Assembly: GCA_938036665.1 (NCBI GenBank)
Contig: CALHWR010000004.1
Location: forward strand, 1 to 39,718
DNA from: an uncultured Collinsella sp.
Lineage (GTDB): Bacteria; Actinomycetota; Coriobacteriia; Coriobacteriales; Coriobacteriaceae
Direction of reading: 5' to 3'
Length of the DNA: 39,718 nucleotides
In this document: positions 1 through 8,744 of the stretch, piece by piece
Numbering within the stretch: position 1 is the stretch's first letter
Layout of the letters: every line of letters starts with the position of its first letter
Made by a program: the position numbers and the translations under genes
The notes under the pieces: generated by a model
Told to the model about the DNA's origin: nothing
What the model saw: the letters and a program-made list of their open reading frames with translations, nothing else
Databases searched by the model: none

Positions 1-56
1 GTTCTCCGTGGCGGGGTTGTCTTAGATTCTTGTTGGGACTCTGCCTTTGGCTCAAA

Positions 57-91
57 GAAAACGGGAGATGCGTTGTGCATCCCCCGTTTTT
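57..91. terminator. Bidirectional intrinsic terminator
   Basis: A 14-bp stem with one mismatch (AAAACGGG-GATGC against GCATC-CCCGTTTT) and a GTTGT loop is flanked by A and T runs on both sides. It lies 8 bp after the stop of the minus-strand phosphoesterase gene and would end it. It would also end any plus-strand gene entering from the left; a frame stopping at 23-25 could be such a gene, but only about 8 codons are visible, so I do not call it. Confidence 0.75.
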
Positions 92-98
92 GTTGCGG

Positions 99-566
99 TT
101 AGTCCAAGTCAATAAACTTAGTGGTCAGTATCTTGCCGTCTTTGACGAGCATTCTGGCCATGGTGGGGCCTCGGCTGCCTCTGGGGTAGCTGGCGCTGCC
201 CGGGTTGAGGACTAAGCAACGGCCTACTTGGGCTTCTTTGGTTACGTGGGTGTGGCCGTTGATGGCTACGTCTACGGATCCCACCGGAAGGTCTTCGCGG
301 TAGTGGGCTACGGCGAATTTGAGGCCTTCGTAGGTAAAGAGCGCAAGACGGTCTACATCGGGGCCGTAGTCGCGGTAGTAATCGTTGTTGCCCAGTACGG
401 CCCGCACGGGGGCGATGGTGCATAGGTGCTCGTAGTCCATCTCCGACGTAAGGTCGCCGGCGTGGATGATCAGGTCTGCGCCCTCAAGCTCATCCAAGAG
501 CGCAGGCGATAAATAGCCGTGGGTGTCCGAGATGATGTCGATACGCTTGGCGCTTGCACTGTTCAT
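99..566 (-). CDS. YfcE/MJ0936-type metallophosphoesterase
   Basis: A 155-residue cytosolic phosphodiesterase of the calcineurin-like YfcE/MJ0936 family, which usually needs two metal ions and has loosely defined phosphodiester substrates. The metal ligands are visible in order: DxH in ISDTHG near residue 12, GD in HAGDLTS, GNND, a lone H in VAHY, and GHTH near the C terminus. The length is normal for the family. The frame stays open upstream, but the ATG ending at 566 has a GGAAGGG ribosome site and begins the conserved fold, so the longer form is unlikely. It follows the LytTR regulator gene, separated from it by a terminator, and is probably transcribed on its own. The physiological substrate cannot be read from the sequence. 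Confidence 0.9.
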   Translation of the reverse strand: MNSASAKRIDIISDTHGYLSPALLDELEGADLIIHAGDLTSEMDYEHLCTIAPVRAVLGNNDYYRDYGPDVDRLALFTYEGLKFAVAHYREDLPVGSVDVAINGHTHVTKEAQVGRCLVLNPGSASYPRGSRGPTMARMLVKDGKILTTKFIDLD

Positions 567-605
567 GGGATCCCTTCCGCAAAAAACGATTCGGCAGATA
601 CATAC

Positions 606-655
606 AAAAAGGCCCCACGGCTCCGCAGACGATGGGTCTACAGGGCTGCGGGGCC
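606..655 (-). terminator. Intrinsic terminator after the first LytTR regulator
   Basis: On the minus strand GGCCCCGCAGC pairs with GCCGTGGGGCC (one mismatch), followed by TTTTTG. It lies 6 bp past the stop at 662 and just upstream of the phosphoesterase ribosome site, so it ends the glycosyltransferase-kinase-regulator operon. Confidence 0.8.
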
Positions 656-661
656 AGTGTG

Positions 662-1378
662 CTAGAGACTCAGGGCCTTCTTGAGCGGCACGACGCGGCG
701 GCGCGAAACCGGCACGCGTTCGTCGACGCCCGTAATGCCCAGCTGGATGGCGCCCGAGGGCACCGTCTCGACGTCCGTAACGCACGCCAAGTTGACGATA
801 TAGCGGCGGTGAACACGGAAGAAGCCAAAGTCGCAGAGCTTGGCCTCAAACTGCGCCAGCGAGGTCGTCGACAAAAAGCGATCATCGACGGTGTAGATGC
901 AGGAGTAATCGTCCTTGGCCATGATAAAGCGAATGTCGTCCACGGGAATAAGCACCTTGCGGCCGCCCTTTTCCACCGGGATACGCTCGATGGTCACCTT
1001 GCTGTCCGTAACCGGCTTGGCGCGCTGCATGACCTTCTCGATCGCGCGATCCAAGCGAGCTTCCTCGACCGGCTTCATCAGATAATCGACAGCATCCACG
1101 TCGAATGCCTCGACCGCATGGTCGCTATACGCAGTCACAAACACGATCGCCGGCGGATTTTTGAGCTTATGCAGCGCCTCGGCAAGTTGCAGGCCCGAGG
1201 CACCGGGCATCGAGATATCGAGAAACACGACATCCACGCGACTTTCCATAAGCATCTCGATGGCGGAGCGGACGCTCGACGCCTCCGTGATCGTGCCGAT
1301 CTTGCCCGTTTGCTCGAGCAGGAAGCGAAGCTCCGAGCGAGCCGGCGCCTCATCATCCACAATCATCGCACGCAGCAT
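662..1378 (-). CDS. LytTR-family response regulator
   Basis: A 238-residue DNA-binding response regulator. The receiver domain spans about residues 1-120, with acidic pocket IVDDE and probable phospho-acceptor Asp54 in FLDISMPG. It is followed by a LytTR DNA-binding domain (about 140-235, with FFRVHRRYIVNL and VPVSRRR). LytTR domains bind direct repeats in promoters and often control exported or surface functions. The chosen ATG at 1376-1378 has GAAAGG 9 bp upstream; an in-frame start seven codons earlier lacks a good site. It lies 72 bp after the LytS-like kinase gene in the same transcript, which is presumably its partner. A paralogue with the same layout is at 6548-7282. Its target genes are unknown. 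Confidence 0.92.
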   Translation of the reverse strand: MLRAMIVDDEAPARSELRFLLEQTGKIGTITEASSVRSAIEMLMESRVDVVFLDISMPGASGLQLAEALHKLKNPPAIVFVTAYSDHAVEAFDVDAVDYLMKPVEEARLDRAIEKVMQRAKPVTDSKVTIERIPVEKGGRKVLIPVDDIRFIMAKDDYSCIYTVDDRFLSTTSLAQFEAKLCDFGFFRVHRRYIVNLACVTDVETVPSGAIQLGITGVDERVPVSRRRVVPLKKALSL

Positions 1379-1450
1379 AGGGATAAAACCTTTCGTCAAC
1401 TAACTACGCCGGGCATCCGTCGCATGACGTTGAGCCCGTAGCCTTTTATT

Positions 1451-2794
1451 TTACTCTTGAATGTCAAAGATGCTCTCTGACAAATCAAGATGAAGGAGCA
1501 CTTTGGTGCCCTTGCCCGGCGCCGATTCGACACGCGTATAGGAGTGCGGCCCATAAAAGCGATGGATGCGCTCCGAAATATTGTGCATGGCCACACCGGC
1601 GCCGCCACCCTGGGGAGAGCTGGCGTCGGGACGGGCAGAGCGCTCGTCAAACAGTCTGGCGGCGGTACCCTCATCCATGCCCACGCCATTATCGGCCACG
1701 GCAATCAAGATTGCATCCTCGCCGTCTTGGTGAACGGTCACGTCGATCCTCAGGGCGTCGTCATCGCCCATACCATGACGTACGGCGTTCTCGACAATCG
1801 GCTGGATCACGAACGCCGGCACCAGCGTATCTTCCACGTCCTCGGACACATCGAACGTCGCAAGCACGCGGTCCTCGCCAAAGCGGGCCTTCTCAAAGGT
1901 AAGGTAGCGCTTGGTCTGTGCGACCTCGCGCGAGACCGGAATAAGCGATCCCGAGTTGTCGAGCGTGGCACGATAGAACGATGAGAACTCACGAAGCAGT
2001 TCGCGTGCCCGCAGCGGGTCGGTGCGCGTAAACGATGCAATGGTGTTCAGCGTGTTGAACAGGAAGTGCGGGTTAATCTGCGCCTGCAGCGCACGCACCT
2101 CGGCGCGCGCCGTGAGCTCCTTTTGCACCTCGAGCTCGTGGATGGCGAGCTGTGTGGACAAGATCTCGGCAAAGCCCGAGGCAAGCGCGTACTGGGTACG
2201 GTCGACGGCGCGCGGGGTCTTGTAGTAGAACTTGAGCGTACCGACGGTACGATCGCCCACCTTGATGGGGGCGATAATGCCGGCGGGGACTTGGTTGTGC
2301 GAGCCGTCCGAGCCCACGACATCCACCATACGGTTGAACGACTGCACGATGCCATGTTCGATAACGTAGCGTGTGGCAAGCGTGTGGATGGGAGTATCGG
2401 GCAGTAGCTTTTCCTCAAACTCGCCCGCGCAGGCAAGCACGTTGTCCTCGTCGGTGATGGCCACCGTCATGGCGCGCGTCTCGGGCAAAATGCGCTGGCA
2501 CACCAAACGCGCCGACTCCTGCGTCAGACCGCCCTTAATGTCCTCGAGCATGGCCGAGGCCACCGAGAGCGTCTCCTCGGTGTACTGGGAGCGCACCGAA
2601 TCGGGATTGAGCGTCAAAAAGATAAAGATGCACAGAAAGATGCACAGCAGTGCGCAGGCAATCACCGTGGCGATCGGCTCGATACCGGTCACCAAGGCGA
2701 AAATAAAGTACACCAGCACGCAAATGGCGCAGGCAACGGCAATGATGCGAAAGATTGATATTGAACTATCGCGCTGGGCGCGGCGGTCGATCAT
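1451..2794 (-). CDS. LytS-like sensor histidine kinase
   Basis: A 447-residue membrane sensor kinase. Two closely spaced hydrophobic segments (about 15-37 and 40-62) make a membrane hairpin with almost no external loop. A GAF-like sensory region follows (about 75-215), then a His_kinase domain with phospho-acceptor His243 in NPHFLFNT, and an HATPase domain with QPIVENAVRHG and DNGVGM. The family donates phosphate to LytTR regulators such as the product of 662-1378. The start codon overlaps the stop of the upstream glycosyltransferase gene (ATGA), showing translational coupling. With so short an external loop, the signal is more likely sensed in the membrane or by the cytosolic GAF-like domain. 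The ligand cannot be inferred. Confidence 0.92.
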   Translation of the reverse strand: MIDRRAQRDSSISIFRIIAVACAICVLVYFIFALVTGIEPIATVIACALLCIFLCIFIFLTLNPDSVRSQYTEETLSVASAMLEDIKGGLTQESARLVCQRILPETRAMTVAITDEDNVLACAGEFEEKLLPDTPIHTLATRYVIEHGIVQSFNRMVDVVGSDGSHNQVPAGIIAPIKVGDRTVGTLKFYYKTPRAVDRTQYALASGFAEILSTQLAIHELEVQKELTARAEVRALQAQINPHFLFNTLNTIASFTRTDPLRARELLREFSSFYRATLDNSGSLIPVSREVAQTKRYLTFEKARFGEDRVLATFDVSEDVEDTLVPAFVIQPIVENAVRHGMGDDDALRIDVTVHQDGEDAILIAVADNGVGMDEGTAARLFDERSARPDASSPQGGGAGVAMHNISERIHRFYGPHSYTRVESAPGKGTKVLLHLDLSESIFDIQE

Positions 2795-3978
2795 TCGGCC
2801 CCCTCCAGGATACTGATCAGTTGTGCGTCACGCCAAAGCCCGTCCATGATCATGGGCCAAAAACTCTGGAAACGCAGGTAGCTTGCAGCGTTTTGGCGCG
2901 CATAGGCTTTTGCCTCGTCGATACCATGGCGCCAGATGCGCAGGTAGCCCTCATGCTCGCGGGTAAACACGCTGCGGACCATAGCGGTCTTGCGCACGCG
3001 GTCGTCGAGCTCGCGCGAAATCCACGGGCCCGGGTAGGGCATGAGCGATGCTGCCGTAACGGGAATGAGCTCCTTTTGATGCGCGGCGAATGTCAACTTG
3101 GCCCGTTCGTAGTACCAACGGTATACATCCTGCATAAAGCGCGGTGAGCGCTTTTCGGACTCCGGAGGCAGATGGCGCACGGTCCACTCGTTATCGAACC
3201 ACACGTCGTAGCCAAACATGCGCATGTTAAAGAGGTAATCCAAGTCCTCGCCGCGGGTGATAAACGGGTCAAATGCCACACGCGTAAAGGCGCGGGCGTG
3301 CAGGGCCATCAGGCCGCCGCACACGTAGTTGGAGCGCGAGATGCGGGTGCCCGAGAGCGCCTTTTTCATCCAACGGTTGAACTCGATACGCTTGGTCCAC
3401 CAACGATGGCAGATGCCCACCTTGTCCGTGGGCGCCAGCGGGGATCCGTCGCGATCGTAAAAGTAACCGCTCTTGACCAAGATCGGCAAGCCCTGACGCG
3501 TCTGCTGCCCCAACGCATAGGTCGCGCGCTTCATAAAGTCGGCGTCGATGACAGTCTCATCGTCATCCAAAAAGATAACCGCGTCATGCCCCAGCACAGC
3601 GGCACAGGCCAGCCCCATGTTGCGGATGGCACCGTAGCCTCGCAGGCTCACGCACTCGCCCGAACCCTTGGGCGCGATCTGAGCAACCCGGTCTGCGATG
3701 CGCGAGGCCTGGGTGTTGGTAACAACGGTGACCTTGAGCGTGGGATGCGCGTCGACAATCTCGTGCACGCGCAGCGACACATCGGCTGTGGCAGAAACGG
3801 GACAGACCACCAAAAGGATGATGCGCGGGATGTCACGTACCTGCTCAAGCGAGGCCAGGCAGCGGTCGAGTTCGGGATTGTCGGCGTTGAGACGCGTCGA
3901 ATGGTCATAGGTGCCAGGGGCGTTTGCGCAAGCGTCATCGCCCGCCCAATACGTTGGAATCACGACCGTGGCGTTCAT
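2791..3978 (-). CDS. Family 2 glycosyltransferase, first gene of a two-component operon
   Basis: A 395-residue GT-A fold glycosyltransferase. It starts with VVIPTYWAGD and carries an acidic metal-binding run, Asp138-140, in VIFLDDDE. About 100 residues follow with GGLMALHARAF and GEDLDYLFNMR, typical of the acceptor half of family 2 enzymes. There is no membrane segment, so it is a cytosolic or peripheral enzyme. The family transfers sugars from nucleotide donors to polysaccharide, teichoic acid or lipid acceptors; donor and acceptor are unknown here. The ATG at 3976-3978 has a strong GGGAGGG site. It overlaps the downstream histidine kinase gene by 4 bp, an unusual pairing. A perfect terminator hairpin sits only about 20 bp upstream of its start. 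Confidence 0.85.
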   Translation of the reverse strand: MNATVVIPTYWAGDDACANAPGTYDHSTRLNADNPELDRCLASLEQVRDIPRIILLVVCPVSATADVSLRVHEIVDAHPTLKVTVVTNTQASRIADRVAQIAPKGSGECVSLRGYGAIRNMGLACAAVLGHDAVIFLDDDETVIDADFMKRATYALGQQTRQGLPILVKSGYFYDRDGSPLAPTDKVGICHRWWTKRIEFNRWMKKALSGTRISRSNYVCGGLMALHARAFTRVAFDPFITRGEDLDYLFNMRMFGYDVWFDNEWTVRHLPPESEKRSPRFMQDVYRWYYERAKLTFAAHQKELIPVTAASLMPYPGPWISRELDDRVRKTAMVRSVFTREHEGYLRIWRHGIDEAKAYARQNAASYLRFQSFWPMIMDGLWRDAQLISILEGAE

Positions 3979-4003
3979 GCCTTACCCTCCCTGCAACACA
4001 AAA

Positions 4004-4035
4004 ACGGGACGCCGCCAAACACAGGCGACGCCCCG
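4004..4035 (-). terminator. Perfect intrinsic terminator just upstream of the glycosyltransferase start
   Basis: On the minus strand a 12-bp stem (CGGGGCGTCGCC with GGCGGCGTCCCG, two G-U pairs in RNA) with loop TGTGTTT is followed by TTTTTG. The T run ends about 20 bp before the glycosyltransferase ATG. It can end transcripts of the MFS gene (stop 4150), but it may equally be an attenuator in the leader of the glycosyltransferase operon. Confidence 0.85.
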
Positions 4036-4149
4036 CGACCTAGCTGACTCCATCATACCCACTTGGGCTAATCATTGTTCGAAAGTCAGAATGTTTATTG
4101 CGGATAACCCCAAAAGAGTATCGCGGCGGACGCAATTACCGGCAAGTTC

Positions 4150-5409
4150 CTATGCGGCCTGCTCTGCCGTCTGAGACATGCGGGACAGACGGACCAGCAG
4201 CACAAAGCCCACCACCAGCAGCACGCCGATAGACAGGACGCCCAGCGACGGGTTGCCGGTCAGCGAGGTGACGACCGACACCAAGAAGGTGCCCATAACG
4301 CTTGCATAGCGGCCAAAGATATCAAAGAAGCCGTAGTACTCGTTGGACTTTTCCTTGGGAATAATGCGGCCAAAGTAGCTGCGGCTCAGCGCCTGCACGC
4401 CGCCTTGGAACAGGCCGACCAAAATGGCAAGCACCCAAAACTCAAAGGCGGTCTTGAGGAAGAACGCGGCAAAGAGCACGATGCCCATATAGGCGGCGAC
4501 GGCCACCAAGATCATATTGAGCGTGCCCACGCGACCGGCAAGCTTGCCGTAGATGATGGCGGACGGGAAGGCCACAAACTGCGTAACGAGCAGAGCCAGC
4601 ACCAGTTGGGTCGAGTCGATGCCCAAAGCCGATCCATAGCTGGTTGCCATGGAAATGACCGTGTGCACGCCGTCGATGTAGAAGAAGAACGCGATCATGT
4701 AGACCAGCACGGTCTTGTTGTGGGCGATCTCGCGCATGGTGTGTCCGACCTCGGAGAACACGCCGCCCACGATGTGGCCGATGGTGTCCTCGGGACCACG
4801 CTCGCGACCGTACTTCTGCTTATAGGTGCGAATGAGCGGCAGGGTAAAGATGAGCCACCAGGCGCCGGTGATGACAAACGACAGACGCGTTGCCAGCATG
4901 GTGGGGATACCAAGAGCGGAACCACCCATGATAAGCGCCAGGCAGATGATGAACGGCACGGTGGAACCGATGTAGCCCCAGGCATAGCCCGAGCTGGACA
5001 CGGCGTCCATGCGCTCGTCGGTGGTAATGTCGGGCAGCATGGCGTCGTAGAACGTCATAGAAGAGTTAAGGCCGATGGTGCACAGCACGTACACGGTCAA
5101 AAATGCCATGGCGGACATTGGGATAGCCTGCGCCAGGCAAAGAACCAGGCCCGTGAGGAAGAAGCCCAAGAAGAACTTGATCTTGTTGCCGGCGTAATCG
5201 GCAAGCGCGCCCAGAATGGGCATGAGCATGGCAATGACCAGCGAGGCAATCGTCTGCGCGTTGCCCCAAGCGACCACCAGGTCTGCCGAGGAAGCACCGG
5301 TATTGATGGCGTTAAAGTAGATGGGCACCACCGAGGTATTGAGCAGCACGAGGGCCGAGTTTCCCACATCGTACATGACCCAGTTACGCTCGAGCTTGGT
5401 GTATTTCAT
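4150..5409 (-). CDS. UMF1-type major facilitator transporter
   Basis: A 419-residue inner-membrane protein with about twelve hydrophobic segments. The opening, LERNWVMYDVGNSALVLL, is the signature start of the UMF1 family (Pfam MFS_1_like/ATG22), which includes yeast vacuolar Atg22, an amino-acid effluxer. Bacterial members are thought to move small solutes, possibly amino acids, but are hardly characterised. SRSYFGRIIPKEKSNEYYGFF, around residues 340-360, is another family hallmark. The ATG at 5407-5409 has GAAGGG about 9 bp upstream. It sits between a phospholipase C-like gene and the glycosyltransferase operon on the same strand. The only clear terminator downstream is at 4004-4035. Substrate and direction of transport are unknown. 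Confidence 0.88.
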   Translation of the reverse strand: MKYTKLERNWVMYDVGNSALVLLNTSVVPIYFNAINTGASSADLVVAWGNAQTIASLVIAMLMPILGALADYAGNKIKFFLGFFLTGLVLCLAQAIPMSAMAFLTVYVLCTIGLNSSMTFYDAMLPDITTDERMDAVSSSGYAWGYIGSTVPFIICLALIMGGSALGIPTMLATRLSFVITGAWWLIFTLPLIRTYKQKYGRERGPEDTIGHIVGGVFSEVGHTMREIAHNKTVLVYMIAFFFYIDGVHTVISMATSYGSALGIDSTQLVLALLVTQFVAFPSAIIYGKLAGRVGTLNMILVAVAAYMGIVLFAAFFLKTAFEFWVLAILVGLFQGGVQALSRSYFGRIIPKEKSNEYYGFFDIFGRYASVMGTFLVSVVTSLTGNPSLGVLSIGVLLVVGFVLLVRLSRMSQTAEQAA

Positions 5410-5510
5410 GGACAGGGACCCTTCGTATTCGCCCGATATGCAGTTAGTTCATCGTACCCCAATTGCACAGAGGCACCGGTAAGGATTCGGCAAAGAGACA
5501 GGAGCGAACC

Positions 5511-6455
5511 CTACTCCTCGCGGTCGAACTCCTCGTCGGTGCCGAGCACGCGACCGCTGTAGTTGACGTGACTGGTCACGGCCTCCATGTCACCGGTCTC
5601 GATAAAACGCGCGACCGTGCACTCGTAATCGACCAGCGCGCGATCAAAGACCTCGGGGAAGCTCTCGTTCGAGACCTCATCGGTAAAGGGATTCTTCCAT
5701 GTCAGATGGCCCAGATTGCCAGTGCGCTCGGGCAGCTCCGTCGTCACGCGATGGGCAAGGCCGTCGAGCAGCGAGTAGTCGTGCACCAAGCCCTCAACCA
5801 GCGAGATCGCGCGCGTCTTTACGGAGCCGGCCGGCTCAATCGCGCGGTAAAGTCGCTGCATATTGGCAACGGCAGCACCGTACTCCCCCGCCGGAATGTC
5901 AATGCCGTACACGCGTCCGGCAACATAGCTCATCAGCACGCCGGCCACGCGATTGATGCGATCGGTGGTGACGATCTCGCCCGCCGGCGGGTAATCGTCA
6001 ACCGTAGCGCCATCGCGTTTAAGCTGCAGCATCAGTACATCCAGGTCGCTCTCGATCACGGCATGGACCTGACTGCTCGAATCCTCAAGCTCTGAATCGG
6101 ACTCCACGATGCCAAACTGTTGCTCATAGACAAAGGGGTGAGCGTTGCGGTCGAGCACGTAATGAGACAGCAGGCCCAGCGCAAAGGCACGACCCAAGCT
6201 GGCGTCGCGCGGCAGCAGATGCGACACGCCATCGCGCAGGCACGCGAACTGGCGAGACATGCGCGACCGATGCATGACCTGCGCCAGCAGCGTGCAGTCG
6301 GAAACACGCGGTGTCAGAATGTGAAAGAAAAACGGGTCGGGGCCTTGGTTGCCCAAGATAAAGGCAATGCGCTCTTCATCGGACGTGATGACGCCCTGCG
6401 GAAGACGGTCGATGCTTTCCTCGCCAAACAGATGATGGGTGATAAGCGCGGGCAT
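5511..6455 (-). CDS. Zinc-dependent phospholipase C-like protein
   Basis: A 314-residue protein related to the zinc-dependent phospholipase C/S1-P1 nuclease-like family (Pfam Zn_dep_PLPC) found in many Gram-positive gut bacteria. Histidines and aspartates typical of the fold are visible: PALITHHLFGEE at the N terminus, NQGPDPFFFH about residue 40, and ALGLLSHYVLDRNAHPFVYE about residue 100. No signal peptide is present, so unlike the clostridial toxins it is probably cytosolic, and its activity is unproven. The ATG at 6453-6455 has AAAGGA six bases upstream and is preferred to a start ten codons earlier. It lies 92 bp after the second LytTR regulator and may be cotranscribed with it. Confidence 0.75.
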   Translation of the reverse strand: MPALITHHLFGEESIDRLPQGVITSDEERIAFILGNQGPDPFFFHILTPRVSDCTLLAQVMHRSRMSRQFACLRDGVSHLLPRDASLGRAFALGLLSHYVLDRNAHPFVYEQQFGIVESDSELEDSSSQVHAVIESDLDVLMLQLKRDGATVDDYPPAGEIVTTDRINRVAGVLMSYVAGRVYGIDIPAGEYGAAVANMQRLYRAIEPAGSVKTRAISLVEGLVHDYSLLDGLAHRVTTELPERTGNLGHLTWKNPFTDEVSNESFPEVFDRALVDYECTVARFIETGDMEAVTSHVNYSGRVLGTDEEFDREE

Positions 6456-6547
6456 AATGATCCTTTCGATTTCATTCGATGCCACCCATTATGCCCACCG
6501 CGCGCCCATGCCAAACCTGCGATGGTAAACGACAGCACGCAAGCCTC

Positions 6548-7282
6548 TTACGCAAGCCCCAGGTGCGACTTGACCTCGGCAGCGCGACGGCGGGACACGG
6601 GCACCGTCGAGTTCACTCGGTCGAGCCTGAGCTCCATCAGCCCCGTGGAGCCAATCTCAACATTGTGCACGTCTTCCAAATTGACCAGGTAGCTGCGATG
6701 AACGCGAATAAAGCCCTCGGAGTCCAAGCGACGCTCGAGCGAAGAGATCGACTCATTGATCAGGTACGTTCCCTCGGCGCAGATGGCGTTGCAAAAATCG
6801 GCGCGCGCCTCAAAGTAGCAGACGTCTGCGACGGGAATGAACACCTTTTTGCCCCCGCGGTCCACCGTCAGACGCAAAGGCTGGCGCGGAGCGTGGATAA
6901 CACGACGGACACCCAAGGCCGCCTCGATCTTGTCGAGAGCCTTTGACAGGCGTGCGTCCTCAACCGGCTTGACGACATAATCGACGGCATCGAGGTTATA
7001 GGCATCAGCCGCATACTCGGCAAATGCCGTCACAAACACCACGACCGGCGGCGTCTTTAGGTTCTGCAGCGTCTCGGCAAGCTCAATTCCCGAGCGACCG
7101 GGCATGGTAATGTCTAAAAACAACACGTCGGGCTTGTTCGACAGAATCGACTCCACGGCTTCGGTGACATTGCCCGCCTCGGCAATCTGACCCACACGCG
7201 TATCCTTTTCCAACAGATAGCGTAGCTCAGCCCTAATTGGGGGCTCGTCATCAACCACCAAGATGTTCCAGCCTTCGGACAT
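6548..7282 (-). CDS. LytTR-family response regulator (second copy)
   Basis: A 244-residue response regulator. The receiver domain (about 5-120) has LVVDDE and probable phospho-acceptor Asp57 in FLDITMPG. The LytTR DNA-binding domain (about 140-240) has GFIRVHRSYLVNL and TVPVSRRRAAEV. It is similar in length and motifs to the regulator at 662-1378, so the two kinase-regulator pairs look like paralogues from an old duplication. The ATG at 7280-7282 is preceded by GAGGGGAAG. The gene follows its probable partner kinase (7321-8712) with a 38-bp gap and no terminator. Targets cannot be read from the sequence. Confidence 0.92.
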   Translation of the reverse strand: MSEGWNILVVDDEPPIRAELRYLLEKDTRVGQIAEAGNVTEAVESILSNKPDVLFLDITMPGRSGIELAETLQNLKTPPVVVFVTAFAEYAADAYNLDAVDYVVKPVEDARLSKALDKIEAALGVRRVIHAPRQPLRLTVDRGGKKVFIPVADVCYFEARADFCNAICAEGTYLINESISSLERRLDSEGFIRVHRSYLVNLEDVHNVEIGSTGLMELRLDRVNSTVPVSRRRAAEVKSHLGLA

Positions 7283-7320
7283 ATGTGCTTCCCCTCTTTT
7301 TCTCTCAATCCAACCGCGTG

Positions 7321-8712
7321 CTACGCCGTCAACGGCGCCGGCTCATGCGGCTCGCCGTTCAGCTCGACGATGACCTGCGTTCCCACGCCCTCCTGGGACT
7401 TCACGCGCATGCCGGAATCTTCTCCGTAAAAGAAATGGATGCGCTGAAGCACGTTGAAGAGCGCCAGGCCGCAACCTCGCTTGACGGAGCCGTCGGCGGT
7501 AATGCTCTCGGGCTCCTCTCGGCGATGTTGCTCAAACAGATGCGCGCAGACCTCTTCGCTCATACCGATGCCGTCGTCCTCGACGATGATCTCCAAACCG
7601 TCATCGGTCTCGAAAGCCCTAACATGAATAGAAAGCGGCTCGGTCTCGCGCTGCGCGTGCTTGATGCAGTTTTCGAGCAACGGCTGCAAGATAAACGGCG
7701 GCACCATGCAATCGCGCACCTCAAAGTCGATATCGACCGAGACGCGCAGACGGCCGTCGCCATAACGAGCCTGCATAAGATTGATATAGCGAGTGCCCTG
7801 TTCCACCTCGTGCTCGAGCGTTGTGAGGGTATCGGAATCAGAAAGCGTCTGACGGTAGTAATTGGAAAAGTCGATGAGCAGCGACCTGGCCTTGTCCGGC
7901 TCGGTACGTACGAGCGACACAATGGTGCTGATGGTGTTAAACAGAAAATGAGGATCGACCTGCGATTGCAAGGCGCGCAGCTCCACGCGGGCCGTAAGCT
8001 CGTCCTGGCGCTCGAGCTCAAAGCTCGCAAGCTGCGTGGAAATGAGGTCGGCAAAGCCCGAGGCAAGCGCCGTCTGGCGCATATCGATGCTGCTCAGACG
8101 GGGATAATACAGCTCGAGCGTGCCCACGCAATGCCCGCGCACAGTAAGCGGTGCGACAATACCGGCGCGCAGGCGCGGAAAGTAGCCACCTGTCTCGGTC
8201 GAGGCATCGCGCGAGAAAACGCTTTGCTCACCGCTGTTGATCACGTTGAGCGTAGTCCGCAGTACCACCGGGGTGCCCGCGGGGCATTTTGCCGAGTCCT
8301 CACCCCAGCTTGCCAACACCTGCTTGCCGTCGGTAAAGCAGATGGCAGAGGCGATAGTTTCGGACAGGATGATCTTAGAGGCACCCAGGGCAGCTTCGGG
8401 CGTAAGGCCGCGCGACGTGTAGGCGAATATTTTCGACGCGATGGCGAGCGTGCGGTCGGTTGCGCTCGATGTGAGGTCGTCGGGAACGACAAAGACGTAC
8501 GAGAAGAAGAAGCACAGCATGACCAAGCCGGCAATGACGACAACGGCCGGAACAGGATTGGGATTATCGGTTAGATCCCAGATGAGCAGCAGGATAAGCA
8601 GCGGAACGACAATACCGAGCAAGATGGCTTGAACCACATGCTGAGCGGTACGAAAGACCTTGGTAGAGTTGTAGCTCTTGCCCAGAATCACCCTATTGAG
8701 ATCCACCGTCAT
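7321..8712 (-). CDS. LytS-like sensor histidine kinase (second copy)
   Basis: A membrane sensor kinase of about 463 residues. Two hydrophobic segments (about 30-52 and 57-78) form a tight hairpin. A GAF-like region follows (about 95-230). The phospho-acceptor is His255 in DPHFLFNT, and the ATPase domain shows QPLLENCIKH and DDGIGM. It presumably phosphorylates the LytTR regulator encoded 38 bp downstream. The start needs care: an ATG at 8710-8712 directly abuts AGAAGGAG, so the GTG at 8704-8706, with normal spacing to that site, may be the real start. A longer form opening at 8775 would contain the upstream terminator and is rejected. Architecture matches the kinase at 1451-2794. Confidence 0.9.
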   Translation of the reverse strand: MTVDLNRVILGKSYNSTKVFRTAQHVVQAILLGIVVPLLILLLIWDLTDNPNPVPAVVVIAGLVMLCFFFSYVFVVPDDLTSSATDRTLAIASKIFAYTSRGLTPEAALGASKIILSETIASAICFTDGKQVLASWGEDSAKCPAGTPVVLRTTLNVINSGEQSVFSRDASTETGGYFPRLRAGIVAPLTVRGHCVGTLELYYPRLSSIDMRQTALASGFADLISTQLASFELERQDELTARVELRALQSQVDPHFLFNTISTIVSLVRTEPDKARSLLIDFSNYYRQTLSDSDTLTTLEHEVEQGTRYINLMQARYGDGRLRVSVDIDFEVRDCMVPPFILQPLLENCIKHAQRETEPLSIHVRAFETDDGLEIIVEDDGIGMSEEVCAHLFEQHRREEPESITADGSVKRGCGLALFNVLQRIHFFYGEDSGMRVKSQEGVGTQVIVELNGEPHEPAPLTA

Positions 8713-8744
8713 CTCCTTCTTACTGACGCACCCCATAGCAATAA

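Noticed and set aside
1..25. C-terminal end of a plus-strand gene at the left edge
   Set aside because: One frame stops at 23-25 before a terminator, which is plausible, but about eight codons are not enough to support a call.
554..1441. 295-codon plus-strand frame opposite the first LytTR regulator
   Set aside because: Antisense shadow of a clear response-regulator gene, rich in His, Arg and Asp as expected of reverse-complement coding.
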